This document shows positions 35,401-47,500 of a stretch of DNA of 64,000 nucleotides, one piece after another; position 1 is the stretch's first letter; the number at the start of each line of letters is the position of its first letter. Below the pieces are notes generated by a model. It saw only the letters and a list, made by a program, of their open reading frames with translations. It searched no databases and had not been told where the DNA came from. Source of the DNA: Cavia porcellus (Eukaryota > Chordata > Mammalia > Rodentia > Caviidae); the NCBI RefSeq assembly GCF_034190915.1, contig NW_026947484.1, positions 71,627,482 through 71,691,481 on the forward strand, written 5' to 3'. Made by a program: the position numbers and the translations under genes.

Positions 35401-38400
35401 GTTATACAAAAAGTTCAGAAACATTAGAATTCCTTCCATGAGCACCTCAAGAAGAAGAATGTGGAAGGTAGACTTTGGGAGCGAGAATGGCTTTTCTATT
35501 CTAAGCAAAAGCAAGTGAAGAAACCATACTTGTCAAGCAAAAAATAAGGTACAGGATCTGTTAAGTAATGACATAAATTTTTAATGCTCGTTTCATCTTT
35601 TTTTTAATAAAAATAGCTTTTCATTGAAATGTGACACATGGAGTTGGAAAATAAATGCAAGTAATAAAAGAATCAAAATATGCTTATTATGTAACAAGAG
35701 AAAAACATAGATTATTTAAGTGAGTCAAGGTGTCCAGTAAAAAGCTCAGATTTTCTACTTTAATGTAAAAAACATCTACAGCAGGTATTCTTGGTGGGAC
35801 ATGATCCACAAAGAAGAAAAACAAATGAAAACAATTATCTTATCTGAGAAGAAGCAAGTGGCATTTCTGAAGAAACCAGAACAGTGGGTTCCAGCTCACT
35901 GGATCAATGCGACACAGCAGTAATGAACCAATCTAATTCTCTCTTCTAACTCCACCCTCAAAGGAATGTGTAGTAAAGAACAGAAAAAAGAAAGTTGCAG
36001 GAATGAGAGAGAGAGACCGAGAGACAGACATAGACAGACAGAGAGAAAGAGAGACAGACACAGAGAGAGACCGAGACAGACGGATAGAGACACAGAAAGA
36101 CAGAGAGAGAGATACAGAGAGAGGGAGAGAAAGAGACAGAGAGACTGGGAGAGAAAAAAAAAAGAAAAAGCTAGAGAGAGAATAGTAACAGTTAAAGGAA
36201 AAGTTAAATGAGATCACCGTGGTCAACACTGTTGAGCAGAGTGACTTTGTTATTTTTTCTCCTTGTTGAGACTAAATACTTCACACCCAAACTAAGAAAG
36301 AATATGTTTATTAGCTCACAGTTTGTGGAGGTTTCAGTGCATTCCCAGCTAGTTTCAAAGCTGGGTGGTGAGACCCAGGGGCAACATTTCAAGGAGGCAA
36401 AACACTGAAAAAGTAACAAGAACCAAAAGCAAGAGGAAAGCATTTATCATCCCTTGTATTGTAAGAAGGCCACTCCTCCCTCCAAGGCCCCAGGGTGTGT
36501 GCAGCACTCATATCTTCTTCAGCCCTCTTGCACTGACAGAGAATGTTTATAAAGTGAGGACTCTGGACCCCTACTGAGTCACTTAAACTTCTAAACTTCT
36601 CAAGTTGACACAGTGATCAACATCCTAGAGTACTAAGGATATGCCCTCTTTCCCCACATGCAGAGCTGCTGAATTACTTTGTTGAGCTTTTATACTTCTC
36701 AAGTATACAGAATATATCATGCATAAGTGAGGTATGCAGTGATAGGACTTTGTCTCCTTACCAAATTTATACAAATGTAAGCGTGAACATCTAACACAAT
36801 CTGAAGCCAGTACTGAAAGTGTCTTCATGCAGTTCACTGAGAGATGAAAAAATGAAGAGATTTTGTCTGCCTTGAGTCATCAAGAAAAGATTTTAGGATG
36901 ACTTAAATCTTTGTTGAACACCACTAACGGCAGAGTTTAATTTAGAACCACGTGGGGATAGAAACATAATGAGAAGAAAGATGAAGCTCAAAATGTGGAA
37001 ATTATGTAGTTGTCTGCACAGAGTTCTATGAATGTCAGTGGAGGGAGGAACAAAGTGTCAAGTTAGTAACTTTAGGCTGCATCACAGTGCATGGGATCAG
37101 GCTCAAAACCTGATGAAAGTTCTGATGAAAATAAAAAGGAACATCCCGTCTGATCACACACATCTGCACCACTATGTGTTCTGCATCTCTTCTGTGTTGC
37201 CCATCCATACTTTTCTGATTCATCTTCGTATGTACACACTTGCAGGGAGAATCAGGTAAAATCTCAAGATGCCAGTTGCAGAAAAAATGTGTCATGTTTC
37301 TTTCAAGTGAAATCTAGTAATGTCACAACATCAGATAAGTGTAAAATGCTCAGCCTATCTTCACGAGCACATAGTGAGTCTCCTGCTTGGCGATGGTGAC
37401 TTTCAGGTTGGCAAACTCATCAAAGAAGCTGCGGGGAAGAGCAACCTGAAGAGGGTCACGCTGGAGCTGGGGGGCAAGAGCCCCTGCATTGTGTTTGCTG
37501 ACGCTGACTGTGAGTACGCCCACCTGGGCTAAGCCCGCACCCCCATCCTTTCTGGGGTCTGATCGTGCCAGACAGGGAACTTGGGTTCCAAAACATGTTT
37601 GTTTCAGAGTGTAAGGAATTCATTAGAGAACAGAATTACTCTTGGAAATTTTTTAAATTACCTTAACATTGGAGCACATTTTGTAAGTTAATCATAGGTA
37701 CACTTTCTTCGTGATAAATAGATTTCTGTTTCCTCAGTTGAACCCTGAAAAATGTAAATGTTTTGATTTTTGGGTCCAGCAGGATGTATTTTTTTGTAAT
37801 TATTTAATTCAGTTATTGGCACTGAGTTAAACATACTCAGACACTTGATAGTGCTGGACCAAGACAAACTGAGGGATAACAATTCTGTATGGTCACCCTC
37901 CCCTTGCTCTGGGTCATGCACTCATTAATTGAAATAGTGAGAAGAGAATTAAATCTGCTTACACTGCTTCTGTCTTCCCTCTACCAGGACATAGGAGTTT
38001 CCATACATTCAGTCTGCAATTATGATGTGACAATGTTCTAGGTTCACTTGTTTATGTTACAAAATAGCACCTCCTAATTACTCTTAAATAACAGTTTATT
38101 AGCAGAAGTGGGCATTCATTCTTCTAGTTCATTCTTAAACTTTTACATTATCACTAATAACAAATGGCTCATGAACTGGGTTTTATTGCCTTACGGTTTT
38201 AATTGAACTTTGTAAAAGCAGTTTCTTATTAAAAATTCCACAAATGTGACAACATTCCCCATTTTTTAAGCCTGTCAGGAAACTGTTGCTGAAGAAACTT
38301 AACTTGTATGATTAGGTTACAAATTCACACTGAGGTGCTTTAATGTGGAATAGAATCTTCAGCATTTGGAGAACTAAACTCATAGTAAACATAAAGAAAA

Positions 38401-41082
38401 CTTGATTCTTCATGTTAAATATACACTAGTCAAACAACATTGGCATAATGTACTACCTAAATACACAAGGTTGTATAAACATAGACAAACGAACATGGTA
38501 GACTTTTACATAAATTTTGAAAATATGTTTCCTTGAATAAGATTTTAGGATAACTGGTTGTATGATTGGATTTTGTGAGGATGTATTGTTGTGATTGTAG
38601 AGATGTAAAGACCACTTTTTTAATTGATCAAGATGTTTAAGAATAGTTCAAAATTAAGGCAATGAACATTTGAGATTTTCTGTCTTATTTAGTTACCCAC
38701 GGACATCTAAAAGTAATATTGATAGGACTTTTTCTAAATGCAGATTTTGATGCAATATGTTTGCAATGATATTTGATCTTAGGGTAAAATCGACATTCTT
38801 AGAATTATCCATATTAAAGTTATGATAATAAACACTATTTTTCCTGGTTCTACTGTTTATTATCATGATTTTCACAATCACGGATTACAAAGATGACTCT
38901 ATCATCTGAATTTTAAGAGAGGATATGTATAAAGCCGATGCTTGAATCCCTGACAGAAGACCCTCAAGTTGCCTCTGAGAACTATGCATAAACTGTGGTA
39001 ACATTTATTAAGGTTACTCTTAGGTAATCTTTCTCCTCTAATTTGGCCTTTGTAGTGGACACTGCTGTAGAAAGCGCACACATCGGCGTGTTCGTCCACC
39101 AGGGCCAGGCCTGCATTGCTGCCTCCAGGCTTTTTGTGGAAGAATCAATTTACGATGAGTTTGTTCAAAGGAGTGTTGAGCGTGCGAAGAAGTACGTTTT
39201 TGGAAATCCTCTGAACCCAGGTGTAAACCATGGCCCTCAGGTGAGCATGAAATAGAAAGGGGAGCTGAGTAAAGTAACTTTTGTTTTTGCCACTTCCCAT
39301 GTAACAATACTATAGCAGCTTGGAGATGGAAAAGTCTGTTTATCAATAGCAGAGATATTCTGGTTTTGTGTTCCTGATTTTTTCATAGCTAGAAACAGTT
39401 TAAAGTCTTTCTGGATATTAAACATGAGAGAATAATAACAAGGAGTGTCAATTTCCTGCTGTCCCCAACCACATCTTTCTACTGTGGACAATGCTTTGTC
39501 CACCTGAAAATTCCTACACATGTCTCTCATTTCTCCCTCAAAACGAGCCCCTCCTCTCAGCTGCCATTCCACAGACAGAGACAGCTGGAACACCTTTAAG
39601 TCTCCGCAGTTTCTCAGTTACGCTCGCCCTCCAGGGGTAGTGCAGGTGTCCTCAGAGATCCTCATCTCTAGAAATCCCAATCATTTCCCTGAGTTGATGG
39701 TTTACTCATTTCCTTGGAAACATAATCAATAAGAGTATTTCTGACTTTCTTATGAAAGATCACCTTTCCTTCTTCCTTGCATGCTTCTTTAGTCATGGTC
39801 TGTTATTCAAGATCCTGGATCTTTGGTTCTGATTTCCTCTGTCCCTTTGGGTCCTATCCTAGAATAGTAATCCCAAAATAGGGGTAATTTTGCTCTTGTC
39901 CGAGGGGTTCTGTGGCCATATCTAGAGAGATTTTAAGTTATCATACTTGGCAAGAAGGTGTGGTTCTGCTTGATTCCAGTAAGTAGGGACCAACAATGCT
40001 GCTAAGGCCTTTCGGGGTATAGGAGACTCTTAAGACAAAGAAGCACCTGGCCCACCATGCCTAGAGGGCTGTCAGTGATAGATTATGCTCCGAAGACTAG
40101 CGAGTAGATGGAGACTCATGCTCTCACACTACATCCTATACACTGTTCCATGCTATTTATTTGAAGCCAAACTATTCTTGTTCAGTTGGTTAAGGAAAAG
40201 TAATCAGTCATCCATCATATTGTGAACATCATTGTCAGCTAAACTCTGAGAAGCACTGAGACAGGCTCAAAGCACCACCAAAAAGAACAAGGAAAGTGTG
40301 TTCCTTGATCTCCTGGTGTCACCTCCTAGGTAACTTAGACAACTGTCTTGAGTTTTCCTGTTCAACCTAAGTATCCAAGTAGCATGATCTTAGTATTAAC
40401 ATACTGTCAAAGACAGGCTAACCCTAAAATACCTGACAAATGAAGCCATAATTTGCTTTAGTTGAATTATATTTTATATTTCTTTGTAAGTTTAATAATT
40501 ATATATAAGTAGTTTCTAAATTTATGATATTTACCAAATTGTCAAATGTATGCCAAAATTATGTTCAATTTACGATTGATCTCACATTTTGAAAAAGAAT
40601 TAGATTCTAAATTTTCTGTTGTGGTTATCTCTCTAATATTTATCAGTCTATTAATCTGACTTATGAAAATATGGAACGTTTTAAAAATTGATAGAAAAAT
40701 AAGACTGAAAAGTATGTAACTTAACTAACACTGAACAGTGTTCAGGCAGTACTTTCCTCCACTAGTGAGTCTGCACAATGCAATCATTTTCCATCTAGTT
40801 TAGAGATATAGCTACTTATTTTTAAGAGGAATAAATAAAAGATAAGATTCTAAAATAGGTGCTTGAGGAAACTGGGCTTTATCATATAGGTGTGTAGATT
40901 CAGCACCTGTCACAACAAAAGTTATGTAGAAAATAATTGTCAAAATTATTTCTTTAAAACGTGTAATTTTTAAAGCATGTTGACATTTTTTGATTTTGAA
41001 GATTACAGTATCAAAATCTATATAATGAACCTTAGATGTTCATTGGAGCAGTTTCATATGTACATATATATGTAGATTTATG

Positions 41083-41127
<45 letters not shown>

Positions 41128-44100
41128 CAGTACCAACCTGAACTACATAGCATTCATACCCCGACTCATAAAAAAATCTATATAAGAACTTATCAGAGCA
41201 CTTGCTTCAGGGTATAGTGTATGCTGAAATGTATATTAAGTAAGTGAAAATTTTATGCCTCTATTTATTTTGTATATATAATCGACTTTATATAATTTAT
41301 TTTGTATATATAATTGACATATATATAATTGACTTTATGTATCTATTGACATTACTCTTCTTCATGTGTGGTTTCCAAATAATTTGACAGGCATGTCTGT
41401 TTCTTTTTTTGAATTTACTTTTTTTCCAATCTGTTGGTTTCCAATCCATCAAGCTAAAGGCATCAAACACTTTGTAAATTCGATCTAACTGAACTACATG
41501 CTCTGAGCATTCACAACTGTATAATGACCCTGTTCTATTTCATAGACAAGCCCATGAGCCAAGGAGTCATCTCATAGTGAAGAGCTCCTCTCCATGCATG
41601 CATTGTTGAACAGGGCCTGAGGCTCATAACAAAAGCCAAGTTTTCACTTGGTTAGTCTGTGATTTTTGCAGCAAGTTTGTATTTCTGTGAGATGAAACCA
41701 ATCAGGATGAATTGAATGTGTTCCCAAGAATACATTAAGTTCGTTGTCACCAGCCCCACACTCTAGTGTGCTGCTCCTCAGCTTTTCTTGAGATCACCCA
41801 AGGATTTCTAAGGTGTGAGGGGCTGGGGCTGAGAAGCCCATTTTCTATACAGTGGTGCCAAAGCCACTGATTCTAGGAACACGTGGTCAGTAGCCAGGCT
41901 CTTAAGTATACAGTCCTGTGTTTTCAGAAGTCAGTGATTACATGAGGTTTCTGGTAGATAAATCTTTTCATGCTATTCCTGCAAGCTATATGCAGGGACT
42001 GATTGATTGACCTCACCAGAGTCACAAACAGAGGTTTTATGACTTGTTAAACCATACCTTAACATTTTTTTAAAAAACGTGATTTTTTAGATCATAGTCC
42101 AGTTAATGCACTGTATTAGGCCCCGAGAAGCTTTGCACAGACAAATATGCATCCTTATAATTCTTATAAATACTAGATGGTCTTAACCAGATTGAGGTCA
42201 TCTAACATCATCCCTTAACCTGATTTTCTTAATTAGAATGTAACAGTAAAAGTATGTCTTCTTCCAAGCCAACAGTACAACTGTAATCTGTTGGCAATTA
42301 AGAGTTATTCTTTGAGGGTTAGATAGCCCAAGGAGTAGCGTGCACTGAAAAATTATGAGCATCATTATATGGAAACTGCTAAATTACATAAAATAGCTTC
42401 TGATTGCAGGAATGTTAATCTAGGTAGATATGAGATCTCAGCTGAATACAGAGAGAAACAGTTTCATGAAACTTTTTTCTAGGGGTTCAAAATTAGTAGA
42501 AAATTTAAAAATCAAAAAGACTAAGAATACAACTTCTCAGGTAGTGAGAAGAAATGAGTTGAGCTGCCATGAGTTTCTCTCCTCCTCCTGGGTCTCTAGT
42601 TTCCTCTTTAATCTTTAACCCCACCACACATGCCAAAGGCAGTCTTCACCAATGATGAAGTGTTTCAGCCTGCAAATCTGCAAATTGAGATAACAGATAG
42701 GCATTTTCTCCCTCTCATGGGAGGATGTCCTTCCCTGATATTCCCAACCAGAACTCTGAACTCTCTTTTTCCTTTGATATGTATTATTTTTTAGAATATT
42801 CACTTGAATAATGCTTGACATTTACTTACCTGTGACCCACTTAAAAAAGAAGGAACATAGCAATTGCAGTTGACCAGCTGAATTCAACCTACATAGCAGA
42901 ACCAAGGAAGATTCCAAAATTCTGCTCAGAATGTGGTGTTAAGAGTATAGACCAGGCCATAAGGGGACCAACCAGGGACTGGAAGATACAAATGAATACA
43001 GTATAGGAGTATGAAAGAGCAAAAGCACTAGCTCCATCTGCCATGTCTAATTAAGTCAAAGTCAAAGCTCTCTTTTCTGCTTTTACTCCCATTATTTCAG
43101 TTAGGACTACAGTGTCCAGCAAGTGTGTGCTATCCCAAAAACCTTTTCATCCAGAATGAATCATTGACTTTTGTGAGAAAGGATCATGTATGCTCATAGT
43201 GCCTTTATTCTTCAAACCTGTAAATACTAAGTATGAATGTCACCAAAATTTCTCTCCTGATAATGTATTAGAAATAAATATACTGAACCTATGATTCTGA
43301 GCTTCTGTTGGCTATTTTGGTTCAATATTGAATCCAATGGCAGTATCATAGAATACTGAACCCTTATTAATAGCCCCAGCAATGCATCAACCTTATAAAT
43401 TGCTCATACCTTCTCCTATGGTATCTGGGGACAGATTGACAAGGAACAGTACAATAAAATTCTGGACCTCATCAAGAGTGGGAAGAAACAAGGGGCCAAG
43501 CTGGAGTGTGGCGGAGGCCCCTGGGGGAACAAAGGCTACTTCATCCAGCCCACTGTGTTCTCCAATGTGACTGACGAGATGCGCATCGCCAAAGAGGAGG
43601 TAAAGGCTCCTTCCCTCCCTCTGCGGCCTGCCTTGCCTGTTTTCTCTGTGTGTGTGTGGATCATCTGTTCACTTGACAGCACCAGATCTTGGGCATCTTT
43701 CACAACAATGTTACCTTTTATTTCTGGTATTAAAAAAGCTTTAAGTTAAAAGTGACTAAGACTAAAACTTGGATGGAACACACAGGTCCTGCCACGAGTT
43801 TCCAGCCCTATCCAGGCCAGGATGCTCAGCCATCTTCAGTGGTTTCCCTTCGAGCTGTAAAGTCATGGAAAAGACTCCTGTCATCTAGGAGAGCAGGAAT
43901 ATAGTGGGAGGGCATGTTCTGTGATGAGCATCAGACACGAAAAGATCAATACTGAATGATTCCCAGTTGTGAGGACAAACTGAATGAGTTGACTCACAGA
44001 GGCAGAGAGTGGGATGGGGATCACCAGTGCTTTGTTGGGTACTGGGGATGAGGATCAATGAGATGCTGGGGAAAGGATTCTGAGCTACACTGACCTAGAA

Positions 44101-44551
44101 GCAGTAAGTTCCAGGATCTGCAGTACAGTGTGCAGACCACAGTAGCGATGGTTCACGTATCCTCTCATCACCAAAATAAATACTGAAACCCTACTATTTG
44201 GCCAGATTTACTCTGTGGTATTTTTCAACATCAGAGCCATCCATGAATGTGTATCTCTTCCTTCCTCACATAGGCCTATGGCCCCAGATTCTTCAGTACT
44301 GCGAAGCTGTAGTTTTTGTACACAAATATGAAAATAAGGTATTCTTTGCAAATATATGTATACATTTTATGTGACTGGTTCCTGTGTACTCACAGTGACA
44401 CTGTGCTTTACTCATAATACTGTAAGTAAAAGTATTACATTACAGTACACATAAAATCATCTAGAAGCAAGAGCACATGAAGGGTGGGGAAAATGGAATA
44501 GATGAATAGTTGCAGTTCTACATATAGCACATGTCCTTATTATACAGAGAG

Positions 44552-44592
<41 letters not shown>

Positions 44593-47500
44593 TACAACAT
44601 ATGTTACACACTATGGCTAAATATTTGGTGAGCACCAACTAAAGATCTAGAAAACTTTTCCACAGATGTGACATATAGCTAGGATGAGCTGTCTTCTTAG
44701 GAGTCATAAACAGTCTGCCCCACACCCACTGAGTGTGGGTGCACCTCTGACTATGAAAGGGTTGTGTCATACCCCATGATGAGGCAATACTCACAGCTCA
44801 AAGTACTCATCATAATCCTTCCAGTCATTTGTTCCCCATGTCCGTGCTGTGACAGAGAATCTGAGGTCATGTTCTTTCCCCTCAAAATATCTTCTAACCA
44901 AGAAGAAAAGCATTTATTCAGCCTTGCAAGCTGATGCAATAGATAGGGAAAAACAAAACTAAAAGTCAATATATTTTTGAATGATCAAACATACCTAGTT
45001 TTTTCATGTCAATTTAGTCTTCAATTGAATTTTAATGTTTTTATTATTGATAGAGTCCTATCTAATTAGAGTTGTGATTCTTGCATATCTTTTTTAATAA
45101 CAGAAAAAAATGTCTAAGGGCAAGTATTTTCTATTAGGTTAAACCTACTGTGTTCCTATAATGTGTGTAGAATAGTTAGTCTGCCACTTCCAAGTGGCCG
45201 CCTGGAGCCATGCGCTGTGTTGAATTAAAATAATCCAAAAGATGAGCACACTTACTGCAATAGCTGCCCTGTTCCTAGATCACAGTGTGCTGATTAGATT
45301 TACAACCCTGGGTCTCACAGGCAGACTCTCCTGAATGGTGATCCCTTTTCCTGTACTGTGTAAATCAACAGTGAACACCAGAAAGATCTTTCAACACGCC
45401 TGACACTTCAGTCAATGACTCAGTGACATTTAAAACATCAATCTTATCATGAACTATTGTCTATTCATTTATCCAATGGAGTGAGCATTGCTTTTTGGAC
45501 TTACTGTTGCATGTAGTAATTGGAAGATGATGAAGAAGAAAACTATATAGAAAATATGAAATGTTTCTAAAGAAATTCTGAAGTTGTGATTTGATGCTAA
45601 GTCATAAATTCTTGGAAGTTTAATTCCAACACCTAGAAAATAAATGCTGTTTTATTTATCTGTACCTTGCTTTGCTCAGTGAGAACGTAACTCATGAGCA
45701 TTATCTGTTTTCTTTGTAATTTTTTTTCTTTTGTACCGGGAATTGAACTCACAACCTCGTGCTTGCCAGGTAGGCACTTCTGCTGCCGAGCTAAATCCCC
45801 TGCAGCATTATCTATTTTTTATACCATTTCTGCAACCTCTATTCAGATTCTTACACATAGATCTGAGATGAGAAGCAAACTTTACTCAATGCAAAATCAT
45901 GTGTACACACACAGAGAGACTACACTGTCTTTAAACTATTTATTTCCTTCATTCTTGGGGTGTAGATATTTGGACCAGTACAACAAATCATGAAGTTTAA
46001 GACCTTAGATGAAGTGATCAAGAGAGCAAACAACACTACCTATGGCTTAGCAGCAGGAATCTTCACCAAAGACCTGGACAAAGCAATGACCGTCTCGTCC
46101 GCTCTGCAGGCAGGAACAGTGTGGTGAGTTAGATGACTGGAAACAAATGGAGACTGTTCAGTGTTAGCCATATCAATAGATAGCACTAGGCAGTATACAA
46201 AGAAAATGGAATTAAAATGTCTGCTTTAAATGGTTTTGACTTAGTAGAGATAATGCTCATTGTAACATTTAATTCTTATTTCAGATTCTCACTCTAGGAT
46301 CATTACAGATGTCTAAGAATCATAATTAATAAAAAAAGTACTGGACTTTTAGGAATATCTCTTTCATTTTGAACCTCCCCCTTTCTTCCATTTTATAATT
46401 TAATGAAGGAATGTAAATTCCAAGGCCGTGCCCCTCAAACTCTTGCATCCTCTCACCAGTTCCCAGCCCTTAGCCTGCTTCCTCAGTACTTTCTGTGCTA
46501 TAAAACCTCCCTTTGGTCCCTCATTCCTGGCAACAGGACAAAGTTACTTTCCTTGACACACAAATTCCAGTTTGAAATGAAATATTTAGCAGACCACTAA
46601 TGAACTCCAGAGTTGCTGGAATTTTACCAATAATTTCAAAATAGAGTATGAAGTTCAACTTAAAGAACAATTTAAAAAATTTCAAAATTTAAAACAAAAA
46701 AAGAACAGTGGAACAATGTAGAAATACAAACTTTCCTTTAAGAGTGCAAATTAGTTGAAGGAAATATTCCTTTCTTATGAGAGACAGTAAAAAGTTCCCT
46801 GTGGTTCATGCTAATATGAAACCTGGGAATTGGGAGAGGAAGTATTTTAGCTGAGATAATATTGGAAGCTATTTGAAAATCAAAGTAAATCTTTCAAATA
46901 CTATACATTTAATTTATTTGGAGATTTTTTTTTTGTCTACCTATTATTACAGCATGAAAAGAAAGAACAGTATAAAAACAGAATATTTTTCTCTTTTAAT
47001 TTTTGTTTATTTTTGGATTTTTAAAATTTGGTTTCCATTTTATTTTGTTTTGCATCTATCATTACATCTGTGTGTAATGATAGCATATAGGTAATTAGCT
47101 TTAGCTATTAACTTTCACCAGCAGAAAATTCAAAGCTGAACAAATTATTCACCACTCAAAAAGCTATGTTGTAATTACTTTTTCTTGTCCTGTATTCTAT
47201 TATACATTTTTCTTTGAGTCTACACACATATTTGTAATAGTTTTTCTTAATATAGTCACTTTTAATGAATAAAACTTTTTTTTTTTTTTTATCGGTACCA
47301 GGGATCGAACTCAAGACTGCCTGCTTGCAAGGCAGGCGCTCATGCCGCTGAGCTAAATCCCCAGCCCCACGGAATAAAATTTGTAAAATGATAGTTAAAT
47401 CCAACTGTTGGAAAGTCTTTTGTTTAAGCAGCTTATTAAGTCAAGGAATGAAATGAAATAAACCAGTTATTTTGTCACAAATTTAAGTTATTTTTTAGAA

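Larger units (their letters stand above)
34925..37406 (+). other. Intron 7
   Basis: It contains a polypurine (GA)n tract (36005-36177) immediately followed by an antisense MaLR LTR (36242-36622). The remainder is unannotated. Confidence 0.9.
39241..43434 (+). other. Intron 9
   Basis: It holds a (TA)n tract (41090-41124) followed by a B1-like 3' end. The rest has no recognised feature. Confidence 0.9.
43600..45965 (+). other. Intron 10
   Basis: It contains a (CA)n run (44555-44588) and an antisense ID SINE (45719-45806). Confidence 0.9.

Noticed and set aside
37497..37515. Apparent Leu-to-Cys change at the end of exon 8 (ADADC)
   Set aside because: Reading through the donor creates it; the spliced codon T|TG is Leu283, as expected.
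47276..47370. tRNA-Ala-like sequence with box A and box B
   Set aside because: It is an ID SINE with A tail and target duplications, not a functional tRNA gene; the same applies to the other ID copies.
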